DNA of 64,000 bases from Actinoalloteichus caeruleus DSM 43889. GTDB taxonomy: Bacteria; Actinomycetota; Actinomycetes; Mycobacteriales; Pseudonocardiaceae. Both the position numbers and the translations under genes were made by a program. Positions 35,073 to 43,707 of the stretch are shown in pieces; within the stretch, counting starts at the first letter, position 1, and each line of letters begins with the position of its first letter. The notes beneath the pieces were generated by a model. The model was not told the DNA's origin. It worked only from the letters and a program-made list of their open reading frames with translations, and ran no database searches. The stretch is taken from NCBI RefSeq assembly GCF_000429185.2, contig NZ_AUBJ02000001.1, positions 496,001-560,000 of the forward strand, in the 5' to 3' direction.

Positions 35073-35918
35073 ATGCGTGGTTCACCCCTGGGTGAGCCGT
35101 CCTCTGGAACCGGTTCGGCGTTCTGCGGTCAGGGTGTTGACGTGACTGGCCATGCGGACCCGGCGACGTTGCTGGGAGGCGGGATTCGTTCGACGACCGC
35201 ATTGGTGCTGACCGGGGCGAGGGGGAAAGTGGTGACCGTGGTTCTTCCTGACGGTAGGGTTGCTGTTCTTGAGGGCTTGAGTCCGAAAACCGAATTCACC
35301 GTCGAAATCCGGGACCTGCTCGCCAGGTACCTCCGGACGAGCGACCGGGAGAGGTGGGGAACCGAGGTCGGGGCAGTGGTCTCGGAGGTCCTGCCACCCC
35401 TGCGCGAATTCGTCCTCCGAGGGCGGCCCATCCCGCCCGGGGTGCTCCGCCGCATCGAGATCACCTCGGACGGGCTGGTCGAGGCCGGGGTGCCCCGGGG
35501 AGAACTCGCCGACGTCAGTCGCCGTGTCGCCGCCCGAGGAGCGGGGCGGCTCATCCACCGGGGCGGGGGAGTCCCCCGGCGGTTCGTCACCGAGATCTGC
35601 AGCCGAGTGGTGGTCGCCATCCACGACGTCATGTGGGCCATCCTCGGTGGTCGGGCGCACCCGCCGGCGCCAGCCCCGCGCCGGCCGGAACTCCGCGAGG
35701 TCGACGGCCTGGAGCTGCGCATCCTCGCGATGGTCGCCCGAGGGTTCTCCACGGTGGAGACCGCGAAGGCGCTGCACTACAGCCGCCAGGCGGTCAGTTA
35801 CCACCTCGGGCGGTTGATGGCCCGCTTCGACGCCCCCAACCGCACCGCCCTCGTCGCCGCCGCCTACGAACACGGCCTGCTCCCCCGAGGAGCCGCCGGC
35901 CGAAGCCGGCGGTACTGA
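35073..35918 (+). CDS. LuxR-type (HTH) regulator at phosphonate cluster edge
   Basis: A 281-residue protein from ATG 35073; GTG 35142 is an alternative. The C-terminal ~60 residues are a LuxR/FixJ-like helix-turn-helix (REVDGLELRILAMVARGFS, VETAKALHYSRQAVSYHLGRL, NRTALVAAAYEHGLL). The N-terminal ~190 residues match no sensor domain I know. It is read from a promoter with a CebR box and ends before a terminator shared with the glycosyltransferase gene. It is probably the pathway regulator of the phosphonate cluster, by position only. Confidence 0.78.
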   Translation: MRGSPLGEPSSGTGSAFCGQGVDVTGHADPATLLGGGIRSTTALVLTGARGKVVTVVLPDGRVAVLEGLSPKTEFTVEIRDLLARYLRTSDRERWGTEVGAVVSEVLPPLREFVLRGRPIPPGVLRRIEITSDGLVEAGVPRGELADVSRRVAARGAGRLIHRGGGVPRRFVTEICSRVVVAIHDVMWAILGGRAHPPAPAPRRPELREVDGLELRILAMVARGFSTVETAKALHYSRQAVSYHLGRLMARFDAPNRTALVAAAYEHGLLPRGAAGRSRRY

Positions 35919-35924
35919 GCGGGA

Positions 35925-35956
35925 CCCGACCGGCCGCGAGGGGGCGGCCGGTCGGG
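35925..35956. terminator. Bidirectional terminator hairpin
   Basis: A perfect 13-bp stem, CCCGACCGGCCGC / GCGGCCGGTCGGG, with a 6-nt loop between the convergent LuxR and glycosyltransferase genes. Confidence 0.75.
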
Positions 35957-35969
35957 CTCCACCCCCGCC

Positions 35970-36929
35970 TCAGGCGGGGAGGACCGCTCCTCCGCAGTGC
36001 GCGAGCGCCCGACTGACCGCCGCGAGGTCGGCGCACCCCTCGCCGGCCATCGTCTCGGCCAGCCTGTCGTGGAACCGCGACAGCAGCGCCGCCGCCTCGA
36101 CCTCGTCCACCCGGCCCCTGGCCAGGGCCGTGGCCAGCGCTCTGGTGAACCCGTCCGCCGTCACCTGCGCCGAAGCCCAGTAGAACGCCGCGCCCACCGC
36201 CGCCCGTGTCGCCGAGCCCGCCGTCGTCGACGGCACCCGGTACCCCGCCTCGGTGTCCCGGAGGAACGCGAAACCCGTCCCGGACGCGGACATGCGCAGC
36301 CACGTGTGGTCGTCCTCGGCGACGTGGGTGGCGGGGAACGGGCACCGCGTCGCCAGGTCGATCCGCGTCGAGACGGTGGAGGTCAGGCTCGTGTAGCCGA
36401 GTTCGGTGCCGATCCTGATCCAGGCGTCCGGTCCCTCCGGCGGCCCCTCGCGGTGCGAGTCGAGGATCTCCCGGATCGACGGGGTGACCCGCTCCTCGGG
36501 GACCGGTCGGCCGTGCTCGTCGATGACGGTGAAACCCGAGTACACGAAGTCGACGGTGGGCCGCTCGGCGAAGACGCGGCGGGTCCTGCGGAGCCGGTGC
36601 GGGTGGGCGAGGTCGTCGGCGTCGAGGAACAACACGAACGGGGCTCCCCTTGCCGCCGCCCAGGACACGCCCCGGTTGCGGGCCGCCCCCGGCCCGCCGG
36701 TCGTCTCCGCGCGGAGCACGACGAGGCGCTCCGGATCCCCCGCCCGAACCGCCTCCAACCGCCGCCCCACGTCCGGGTCCGGGGAGGCGTCGTCCACGAT
36801 GACCGCTCGCCAGTCGCGGTCGCTCTGCGTGAACAGGCTGGCGACGGTGCGTTCCAGATACTCCCAGGACTCGTCGGACCGGGCGTGGTGCGGGATGACG
36901 AAAACCGGGCTCGCGCCGAGGTCGACCAT
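35970..36929 (-). CDS. Family 2 glycosyltransferase
   Basis: A 319-residue GT-A enzyme. FVIPHHARSDESW opens the nucleotide-binding fold, VDDASPDPDVG and ARNRGVSWA are typical of GT2, LDADD is the metal-binding DxD, and AEDDHTWLRM provides the ED acceptor-side motif. No membrane helix. Donor and acceptor are unknown. It lies at the edge of the phosphonate cluster and could glycosylate its product or belong to cell-surface metabolism. ATG 36929 begins right before the first strand. Confidence 0.85.
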   Translation of the reverse strand: MVDLGASPVFVIPHHARSDESWEYLERTVASLFTQSDRDWRAVIVDDASPDPDVGRRLEAVRAGDPERLVVLRAETTGGPGAARNRGVSWAAARGAPFVLFLDADDLAHPHRLRRTRRVFAERPTVDFVYSGFTVIDEHGRPVPEERVTPSIREILDSHREGPPEGPDAWIRIGTELGYTSLTSTVSTRIDLATRCPFPATHVAEDDHTWLRMSASGTGFAFLRDTEAGYRVPSTTAGSATRAAVGAAFYWASAQVTADGFTRALATALARGRVDEVEAAALLSRFHDRLAETMAGEGCADLAAVSRALAHCGGAVLPA

Positions 36930-37109
36930 TTCCGATGCTCCCGAAATACCTGTTTCCTGGGGGTGGGAGCACAACCTACGGGTACTCGGTGTTCCGCTGT
37001 CAAACAACGTTAACAGAAGCTCTAACCTTCGCCTTCGGCTGCCCTTTCCCGGTGCCGGCCGACCTATGGTGGGGCGATCGCCGGTTGAACCGCCCCAGGA
37101 GGAGGAATC

Positions 37110-37805
37110 GTGACGCACCGAATCTGGGAAATGACCGGTGTCGATGCCATTCTGTTCGACCTTGACGGTGTCCTGGTGAATTCGGCGCGCGCGATCGACG
37201 TCGCGATGCGGCGCTGGGCCGTCGAGCGCGGGCTGGACCCCGACGCCATCGCGTCGTTGGCCCACGGCCGCCGTGACGAGGACCTGGTCCGCTTGGCCGC
37301 CCCCCACCTGGACGTGGACCCGGAGGTCGACCGCATCGCCGAACTGGACTTCGAGGTCATGGACCAGGTCACCGCCATCCCCGGCGCCTCGGCGCTCATC
37401 GGGCTGCTGCCACCCCTGCGGTGGGCGGTGGTCACCTCAGGGGCGGCCTCGATCGCGTCCGCGCGACTCGCCGCCGCGGGCCTGTCCCGCCCACCCGTGG
37501 TGGTGACCGCCGAGCAGGTCGCGAAGGGCAAACCCGACCCGGAGGGATACCTGCTGGCCGCCGAGCGACTGGGTGTGGAACCCACCCGCTGCGTCGTCCT
37601 CGAGGACGCCCCCGTCGGGTGGGACGCCGCGACGGCGGCCGGGATGAGGTGCGTCGGCGTCGGCTGGGAACTCGCCCGGTCGCGACCGGAACTGGCCGCC
37701 TGGGTCGAGGACCTGAGCCCCGTCCGCGTCACGGAGGAACCGTCCGGCCTGCGGTTGACGGGTAGGTCGCCGGCACCGGCGACCGCCGGACGGGCGGAGG
37801 ACTGA
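37110..37805 (+). CDS. HAD superfamily hydrolase (beta-phosphoglucomutase-like)
   Basis: A 231-residue haloacid-dehalogenase-type phosphatase. Motif I is FDLDGVLVNS, motif II VVTSG, motif III the Lys in AKGKPDPEGY, motif IV VLEDAPVGWDAA. The helical cap (about 25-85) places it with phosphoglycolate/phosphosugar phosphatases. GTG 37110 follows AGGAGGAGG. It precedes the FomA-like kinase with its stop inside that gene's ribosome site, so the two are cotranscribed; it may undo or complement the kinase reaction. Confidence 0.87.
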   Translation: MTHRIWEMTGVDAILFDLDGVLVNSARAIDVAMRRWAVERGLDPDAIASLAHGRRDEDLVRLAAPHLDVDPEVDRIAELDFEVMDQVTAIPGASALIGLLPPLRWAVVTSGAASIASARLAAAGLSRPPVVVTAEQVAKGKPDPEGYLLAAERLGVEPTRCVVLEDAPVGWDAATAAGMRCVGVGWELARSRPELAAWVEDLSPVRVTEEPSGLRLTGRSPAPATAGRAED

Positions 37806-37815
37806 GGAGGCCGTG

Positions 37816-38622
37816 GTGGATGACGTGGTCGACCTGCTGGTGGTGAAGGTGGGCGGGAGCCTGGTCTCGGAGAAGGCCCGGCGCGACCACCTGGACCACG
37901 ACGCCCTGGCGGGGTACGCGGCGCAGATCGCGGACCTGCACGCCGCCGCCCCCGGGCGCGTGGTCCTCGTCGTGGGCGGCGGATCCATCGGGCACGGGGC
38001 CGTGCGGCACCTCGACGCCGACGACCCCCTCGCCCCGTTGCCCCTCACCCGTGCGACCTTCGACGTCAAGTGGTCGTGGGTGCGGGCGTTGCGGGACCTC
38101 GGCTCGCGGTGCTTCCCCGTCCAGGTCGCCGCCATCTGCGTGCTCGGCCCCCGGGGGCCGGAGGTCAGCTTCGGGACCGTGCGACGCCTGCTCGACCACG
38201 GCATCCTCCCGGTGCTGGCCGGTGACAGCGTGCTCTGCGCCGACGGTGCGCTGCGGGTGTTCGGCAGCGACCACGTCCCGGCCGTGGCCGTGCGTGGCAC
38301 GCCGGGTCGGACGCGGGTCGCCGTGCTCACCGACGTCCCGGGAGTGCTGGCTGGCGGTCCCGGCAGCCAGGAGGTGATCCCGGAGATCACGCCGGGGTCC
38401 TCGGCCGAGGCGTTCCGGCGGATCTGGCCGGCGGCGGCGCACGACACCAGCGGATCGATGGGGGGCAAGCTGACGGCGCTCCTCGACCACGCCCGCGACG
38501 GCGCCGAGTGCTTCGTGCTTCGAGGAGATCCGACGGCGCCGGACCTGCGGTTCCTGCTCGAAGGGCGCGGCAGGTGGCCCGACGTGCCGCACACCCGGAT
38601 CGTCGCCGACACCACCGGTTGA
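37816..38622 (+). CDS. FomA-like amino acid kinase-family phosphotransferase
   Basis: A 268-residue kinase similar to isopentenyl phosphate kinase and to the fosfomycin-resistance kinase FomA. LLVVKVGGSLVS is the first ATP-binding strand, VVGGGSIGHGAV contains the Gly-rich motif with the His that contacts the phosphoryl group in this subfamily, and LAGDSVL, VAVLTDVPGVLA and SGSMGGKLTALLDHA complete the fold. In a phosphonate cluster it may phosphorylate the product or an intermediate at the phosphonate, giving self-protection. AGGAGG lies 5 nt before GTG 37816; GTG 37813 is possible. Confidence 0.83.
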   Translation: MDDVVDLLVVKVGGSLVSEKARRDHLDHDALAGYAAQIADLHAAAPGRVVLVVGGGSIGHGAVRHLDADDPLAPLPLTRATFDVKWSWVRALRDLGSRCFPVQVAAICVLGPRGPEVSFGTVRRLLDHGILPVLAGDSVLCADGALRVFGSDHVPAVAVRGTPGRTRVAVLTDVPGVLAGGPGSQEVIPEITPGSSAEAFRRIWPAAAHDTSGSMGGKLTALLDHARDGAECFVLRGDPTAPDLRFLLEGRGRWPDVPHTRIVADTTG

Positions 38623-38855
38623 GCCGTCCCGTCAGGTGATCACCGGGCGCGGACGCGTGTCCTCCCGGGACGGGTGCGACGCCGGTGCCGACGCGGCGCG
38701 CGAAGCGGAGGCACCCCCGACGGCGAGGGGCCGGGCCGGCCCTGGCCATCACCCGGTGGGGAAGGGCTTCTCGAAGGATCCGACGACAGCCCCGGGAAGG
38801 CGGATTGGTGGGGCACCGCCCACGGGCGACGGCACCCCACCCGAGCGGGGCGACC

Positions 38856-39539
38856 TCAACGGACCGCGTCCACCGCCTTCGCCGAACCCGTCGCGCGAGC
38901 CGACCGCACCGCCGTGACCACGCGGTCCACCACGGTGTCCAACGGCAGGGTGGCGTCCACCTCGACCCATCCGTGACGGGCCGACCACTCGTCCAGCAGC
39001 GACAGGATCGCGCCCTGGTGGCGCAGGAAGTTGTCCCGCCCGCAGTCGGGGTCCATGCCGCACTCGTAGGGCACCAGGTCGTGTTCCTTCCGCCGCCACG
39101 CGGCCTCGGGCTCCAACCGGAGGTAGAGCACGAGGTCCGGCACGGGCAGCCCGGCGACGACCGACTCCACCCAGCCCCGGTCCATGCCGTAGACGATCTC
39201 GCTGGCGGCGTGCTTCATCCAGTAACCGTCCAGCACACCGACGGCCTCGTCGACGGCCTCGTCGCCGGCCGGGGGCTGGCTCCGTTCGCCGAGCAGGGCC
39301 ATGCCGATCGACCACATCAGGAACAGGAACCGGGGCGGATTGGGCATCTCGGCGACGCACAGCCGCAGGTCGGACACCGGCGGCCGGAGGAACCGGGTGG
39401 CCGGGTAGTCGGGGTTGTCGACGATGCGCCACCGTTCGACGAGCTGCGCGGGTTCACCCGCCTCGACGAGCCGGTCGACCGCCAACGAGGTCACCGTCGA
39501 CTTCCCCGCGCCGTCGCTTCCCACAACCGCGATGATCAT
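38856..39539 (-). CDS. Thymidylate kinase-like P-loop kinase
   Basis: A 227-residue P-loop protein. MIIAVVGSDGAGKSTVTSLAVDRL is the Walker A region of the dTMP-kinase type, VLYLRLEPEAAWRRKEHDL resembles the LID part with its Arg pair. An insert around 65-105 differs from housekeeping Tmk. It may be a nucleotide or small-phosphonate kinase. The ATG follows CAGGAGAAACG and lies 14 bp after the stop of the DinB-like gene, so it is the last gene of the cluster's minus-strand operon. Confidence 0.75.
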   Translation of the reverse strand: MIIAVVGSDGAGKSTVTSLAVDRLVEAGEPAQLVERWRIVDNPDYPATRFLRPPVSDLRLCVAEMPNPPRFLFLMWSIGMALLGERSQPPAGDEAVDEAVGVLDGYWMKHAASEIVYGMDRGWVESVVAGLPVPDLVLYLRLEPEAAWRRKEHDLVPYECGMDPDCGRDNFLRHQGAILSLLDEWSARHGWVEVDATLPLDTVVDRVVTAVRSARATGSAKAVDAVR

Positions 39540-39553
39540 CGTTTCTCCTGCCG

Positions 39554-40327
39554 TCAGTTCCAGGGGGTGAGCGTGGGTGGCCCCTCCGGGCGGTCGGCGC
39601 GCAGCGAGGGCGCGTCCCGACCCGCCAGCCAGGCGGCCAGATCGGTGGCGGTCCCCGTCACGGTGACCGGGTCCCCATCGCCGTACGACCAGGTCCGCCC
39701 GCCGTCCGAGGGCACCAGTCGCACCGCGACGCCCTCGGGGAGCCGCCAGGTCATGAACTCCACCAGGTGGTCGGTGAACGCGGGCGGCCACTCGCTCGTC
39801 CGGTACCCGCAGTCGAGGTCCACGAGGTGGATCTCCACCTCACGCCACACGGCGAGGGCGGTTCCGGCGAGGTCCCCGTCCCGGTAGCGGACCGGCCGGG
39901 CCCAGTCCTGGGGGGACACCCGGTCCCAGGCCGCCAGCAGCCGCCGCAGGCCGGTCGCCAGCGTGTCCCGCACCTCCCGGTCGGTTCCTCGTGCGGCCGC
40001 CTCGATCGCGGCGTCCCTGCCCGGACGACCCCCGTCGTAGACGTCGACGAGTTCGTCGCGCAGCGCGTGCTCGGCCTGCCGTCCCATCGCCGAGGTGAGC
40101 TGGCCGAGGTGGACCAGGACGTGGGCCCGTGACCACCCGGGGAGCGCGCTCGGGGCCCGCAGGTCCGCGTCGGACCAGCCCTCGCTGAGCGCGATCAGGA
40201 GTTCGGCCCGCCGCCGCAGCCACGGGACCAGCGCCGAGGGCTCACCGTCGCGCGGGGGGTGGACCTGGTCGTCGGGCGGGGCGGGCCGGGTGGAGGGGCG
40301 TTCGGCGGACGGGCCGGTCGTGGTCAT
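39554..40327 (-). CDS. Mycothiol maleylpyruvate isomerase-type DinB protein (own start inside a longer frame)
   Basis: A 257-residue protein with GGGAGAACCC before ATG 40327. ALVPWLRRRAELLIALSEGWSDADL, PGWSRAHVLVHLGQLT and REVEIHLVDLDCGY are typical of the MDMPI N-terminal domain, with its metal-binding His residues; the last ~70 residues form the MDMPI C-terminal region. Members transfer or isomerise with mycothiol. The frame is continuous with the MFS gene upstream, so it may also be made as a fusion. Confidence 0.75.
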   Translation of the reverse strand: MTTTGPSAERPSTRPAPPDDQVHPPRDGEPSALVPWLRRRAELLIALSEGWSDADLRAPSALPGWSRAHVLVHLGQLTSAMGRQAEHALRDELVDVYDGGRPGRDAAIEAAARGTDREVRDTLATGLRRLLAAWDRVSPQDWARPVRYRDGDLAGTALAVWREVEIHLVDLDCGYRTSEWPPAFTDHLVEFMTWRLPEGVAVRLVPSDGGRTWSYGDGDPVTVTGTATDLAAWLAGRDAPSLRADRPEGPPTLTPWN

Positions 40328-42046
40328 GGGTTCTCCCTGGTCGGTCGGGGATGCGGGGCGCGGGTCCTGGGGAGGGCCGAGGTGGCGCGCGGTCCTCGTC
40401 GCGCCCTCGCCCCGATCCCCGTTCCCGGCGGCGCCAATCTCGCACGAGCCTGGACCGGGCTCCGAGCCAGCCCGGGCTCGGCCGTCCAGAGTGGCCGGTG
40501 CGGCCATGTCCCCGTCGTCGCCGAGGAGGACCGCCCGGCGAACCGGTGCCGTTCGTCGCCGACCGCACGCCCGCGCGGCACGGTCCCCGTGGCACCGCCG
40601 GACCAGCCGGGTGGGGCGACCGACGGCGTCGCGCCCTCCGGTCGCCAGCCGTCGGCTGGGCAGGAGCGGACCGGCTGCCGCATCCGCCCCCCGGGCTCCG
40701 AGGACCAGCAGTGGATGTCGGGGACACCGGGGCCCGGGTGGCGCGTCATCCCGGGTCCGCCGGGTGGCGGGCCGGCGCGGCGGGCCGCCCCCGTCCGCGG
40801 CCGGGGGACCGCGTCGCCGAGTCCGCATCGGGCTGTCCTCCGTCGTCCGCGCCAGGGGGTCCGCGCCATCGGAGGAGGCGGTGGGTCGGCGGCCCACCAG
40901 CAGGAGCACCGTCGCCAGCGCGCAGAAGCCCACGGCGATCAGGAACACGGCGGGGCTGTACCCCGGGACCACCAGCGGTGCGAGGATGCCGACGGTGGAA
41001 CCGACCTGCACCAGCGCGGTGTAGAGCGCGGCCCCGCCGCCCATGCCCGACGCCAGCGCCTCCCCCAGGATCACCAGACCGATGCTCTGGAAGCCGGCCG
41101 CGAACACCGCGTAGACCACCTGGGACAGGACCAGGACGGGGTAGCCGGCGTCGACGACGATCATGAGGAACGACGCGAGCCCGACGAGCGAGACCACGAC
41201 CAGCGCGGGTCTGCTGCCGAACCGGTCGCTGGCGGCGGCGATCGGCACGAGGACCGCGAACTCCACGACGGCGGTCACCGCGAACAGCGCGGACACCCCG
41301 CTGGAACCGATCCCCGCGTCGTTGGCGTACAACGGCAGGTACACGCCCCGCAGGCTGTCGGCGGCCCGCAGCGACAACACCGCGATCGCCGCCGTCACCA
41401 CCAGCGCCCGGGAGGGACGCCACCGGGCCCCGGCCGCCGCCGGACCGACCTGGTCCGCCTGCCGCTCGGGAGCCGGCCGTCCGGACAGCGGGAGCCAGGC
41501 GACGGCCACGTTGAGCAACGCCAGGCCGACCGCCACCCCCACCGGCCCCAGCAGCGGGCTGGTGGTGACCCGTTCCGCCTCGGCGGCCACCGCGAACACC
41601 CCGAGGCCGGCGACGTACCCGGCGACGTACCGGATGCGCAGGGAGCTGACCGTCCGCGCCACCGAACGCGACGAGTAGTGGTGCGCCATCGCCACGTACT
41701 GCGGGTACACCAGGCTCATCGCCATCACGGCCATGCCCGCCGGGTAGCGGGCCGCCGTCTCGGCGGTCACCGCCAGCGCGACCAGGCCCAGGGCGGAGAC
41801 CCCGGCGCTGCCCGCCACCGCCCACCGGGAGGAACCGCGGCGCAGCACCCGGCCGACGGTCAGGTTCAGCACGGCGGCGGCCAGGGCGTTGAGCACGAAG
41901 AACAACGCGATCTCGCCCTTGCCCGCTCCACGGTCGGCCAGGAACAGGGGGAGGGCGACGCTCACCAGGCCGGTGAAGGTCGCGTTGGCGAGCAGCCCGA
42001 TCCCCACCGCCGCCGGCAGCGCGCGCCCGACGCGGGTCCCGCGCAT
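39554..42046 (-). CDS. MFS transporter, frame open into the DinB-like gene
   Basis: About 400 residues from ATG 42046 form a 12-helix MFS permease (GIGLLANATFTGLVSVALPLF, FFVLNALAAAVLNLTVGRVL, AVTAVVEFAVLVPIAAASDRFG, FQSIGLVILGEAL), resembling sugar-efflux (SetA-like) transporters. No stop follows: the frame continues through about 170 Arg/Gly/Pro-rich codons into the DinB-like domain, giving 830 codons. The linker looks non-coding, so two separate products with a lost stop is as likely as a true fusion. The ATG overlaps the stop of the nucleotidyltransferase gene (TGATG). It is the likely exporter of the phosphonate. Confidence 0.75.
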   Translation of the reverse strand: MRGTRVGRALPAAVGIGLLANATFTGLVSVALPLFLADRGAGKGEIALFFVLNALAAAVLNLTVGRVLRRGSSRWAVAGSAGVSALGLVALAVTAETAARYPAGMAVMAMSLVYPQYVAMAHHYSSRSVARTVSSLRIRYVAGYVAGLGVFAVAAEAERVTTSPLLGPVGVAVGLALLNVAVAWLPLSGRPAPERQADQVGPAAAGARWRPSRALVVTAAIAVLSLRAADSLRGVYLPLYANDAGIGSSGVSALFAVTAVVEFAVLVPIAAASDRFGSRPALVVVSLVGLASFLMIVVDAGYPVLVLSQVVYAVFAAGFQSIGLVILGEALASGMGGGAALYTALVQVGSTVGILAPLVVPGYSPAVFLIAVGFCALATVLLLVGRRPTASSDGADPLARTTEDSPMRTRRRGPPAADGGGPPRRPATRRTRDDAPPGPRCPRHPLLVLGARGADAAAGPLLPSRRLATGGRDAVGRPTRLVRRCHGDRAARACGRRRTAPVRRAVLLGDDGDMAAPATLDGRARAGSEPGPGSCEIGAAGNGDRGEGATRTARHLGPPQDPRPASPTDQGEPMTTTGPSAERPSTRPAPPDDQVHPPRDGEPSALVPWLRRRAELLIALSEGWSDADLRAPSALPGWSRAHVLVHLGQLTSAMGRQAEHALRDELVDVYDGGRPGRDAAIEAAARGTDREVRDTLATGLRRLLAAWDRVSPQDWARPVRYRDGDLAGTALAVWREVEIHLVDLDCGYRTSEWPPAFTDHLVEFMTWRLPEGVAVRLVPSDGGRTWSYGDGDPVTVTGTATDLAAWLAGRDAPSLRADRPEGPPTLTPWN

Positions 42047-43659
42047 CAGGCCGGTCCGACGTCCAGCCGCAGCGGGAGGATCGCGGCGCCGTCCGTCTCG
42101 GCCCACCCGAGGCGTTGCCGGCGGATCCCCGCCAGCAGGACCATCCCCCGGCCCGGCCCCGGACAGCCGCCCAACCGCCGCCACGGGATCCGCACCCGCA
42201 GCACGTCCCGGCCACCGGTGCGCTCCGCCGAGCGGCCGACCGGTTCGGTGTCCGCCGGGGAGGTCAGCGAGTAGTCGTCGAACCGGAGCTCACCGGTCGC
42301 GGCGGTGTGGAAGAACTCGAAGCGGTGGTCGCCGAAGTTCAGCGACAACGCGGTCATGTGGCCGTCGGCCGCGGCGGGGGTGGACAGCACCACCGACAGC
42401 GCCCCGTCGTCGGCCGACAGCTCACCGACGACGTCGAAGGGCCCGGTCCGGCCAGGGCGGAACACGCTGCGGTCCAGGTCGGTGGACGTCCCGGCGCCCA
42501 CGCTGATCCTCGTCGGCTCCGAGGAGCACGGCACGGCGACGGTGGAGCCCCCGATCGCCGCCAGCACCTCCTCGTGCTCCCGGGTGCGGACGACGAGCTC
42601 AGCCGGCCGCCAACCGGGGTCGACGAGGAACCCCTCCACACCGTCCCACCACAGGTCCACGGGGAAGAACCGGTCCGAGGGCGCGGGCAGGGAGCAGCCC
42701 GGGGGCACCGGGTCCCGGCCCAGCAGGTCGACGGAGAGCGCGCGGACGAAGGACACCACGTCCTCGGCGCCGAACCGCGTGACCAGCTCGGCGAACACGG
42801 CTACGTCGAACCCTGGGAGCGCGCACATGTCGGCGACGGCGGCGATCTCGTCGAGGCGCACGGTGCCCAGCGGCACCGGGAGGACCGCGCGGATGTAGTC
42901 GCCGTAGAGGTGGCACGCCTGCACCACCACCGCCGCCTCCGGGCGCAGCACGCGGGGCGCACCCGGCATCCCGGTGCCCTCCACCAGGTGGTCGACCAGG
43001 TCGCCGTGCAGGATCCGGTGTTCCCCCAACGTCTCGTGGTGCACCCACTGACCGGGGTGGGCTCGCGGGTCGCAGTCCTCCGGCGTCGTCCTGGTGCGCC
43101 ACCTGGGCACCGGGTAGTAGGAGTGCACCTCGACCATGCCGTGTTCCGGAGCGACCAGTCGCGCGTACTCGTCGAGGATCTCCCGAGGGCCCTTCGGCAC
43201 CAGGCCGAACCGGTCGGCCGAGGTGACGAAGCCGGCCGGGTCGGCGACGACGACGTCGAGGTCGCCGCTGTGGCGCACCGCGCGTTCCTCGCCGGTCAAC
43301 GCGAGCAGGGTGAACCCCTTGAGGGGGACCATCGAGCGGGAGCGGTCCCGGCCCGCGGTGGCCTCGTCGAGGACCGTCGCCAACGCGGCCCGCCGGTCCA
43401 TCGCGGCCCGGATCCCGGCCAGCCGGTCGGTGAGCGCCGAGACCAGGTCCGGTGGCACGCGCACCGACTCGACCCGCACCCGATGCAGGAACCGGGCGTC
43501 GAGCCGGTGCGCGTGCAGCGCATGGGCGAAGGCGGTCGTGTCGACGTCATCGAGGGTGGGACGCGGTACGTCCCCGCCGGCCGACCAGGCCAGCGCGTCC
43601 ACGAGGGAATTCCCGGAGCTCACCGTCGCAGCGTTCCCCGGCGGGGCGGACGCGGTCAA
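42046..43659 (-). CDS. NTP_transf_5-type nucleotidyltransferase fused to a sandwich domain
   Basis: A 537-residue protein from TTG 43659; GTG 43626 is an alternative start. Residues about 30-340 are an uncharacterised nucleotidyltransferase of the PF14907 type: VPLKGFTLLALTGEERAVRHSGDLDVVV shows the L-K-G and G-D-L-D elements, the metal-binding Asp pair. Residues about 370-535 look like a CBM9/DOMON-like beta-sandwich (VFRPGRTGPFDV, FEFFHTAATGELRFDDY, VLRVRIPWRRL). Family members occur in sugar and secondary-metabolite clusters. It could activate a phosphonate with a nucleotide; that is inference. It precedes the MFS gene with a TGATG overlap. Confidence 0.65.
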   Translation of the reverse strand: MTASAPPGNAATVSSGNSLVDALAWSAGGDVPRPTLDDVDTTAFAHALHAHRLDARFLHRVRVESVRVPPDLVSALTDRLAGIRAAMDRRAALATVLDEATAGRDRSRSMVPLKGFTLLALTGEERAVRHSGDLDVVVADPAGFVTSADRFGLVPKGPREILDEYARLVAPEHGMVEVHSYYPVPRWRTRTTPEDCDPRAHPGQWVHHETLGEHRILHGDLVDHLVEGTGMPGAPRVLRPEAAVVVQACHLYGDYIRAVLPVPLGTVRLDEIAAVADMCALPGFDVAVFAELVTRFGAEDVVSFVRALSVDLLGRDPVPPGCSLPAPSDRFFPVDLWWDGVEGFLVDPGWRPAELVVRTREHEEVLAAIGGSTVAVPCSSEPTRISVGAGTSTDLDRSVFRPGRTGPFDVVGELSADDGALSVVLSTPAAADGHMTALSLNFGDHRFEFFHTAATGELRFDDYSLTSPADTEPVGRSAERTGGRDVLRVRIPWRRLGGCPGPGRGMVLLAGIRRQRLGWAETDGAAILPLRLDVGPA

Positions 43660-43707
43660 TTGGTGCGGTGAGGTGTTGGAGAATCGCTCAATGTTCGTGG
43701 AGCCCGA

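Noticed and set aside
38623-38680. Terminator between the FomA-like and kinase genes
   Set aside because: CCGTCCCG / CGGGACGG can pair but with a loop of about 30 nt; too weak to call.
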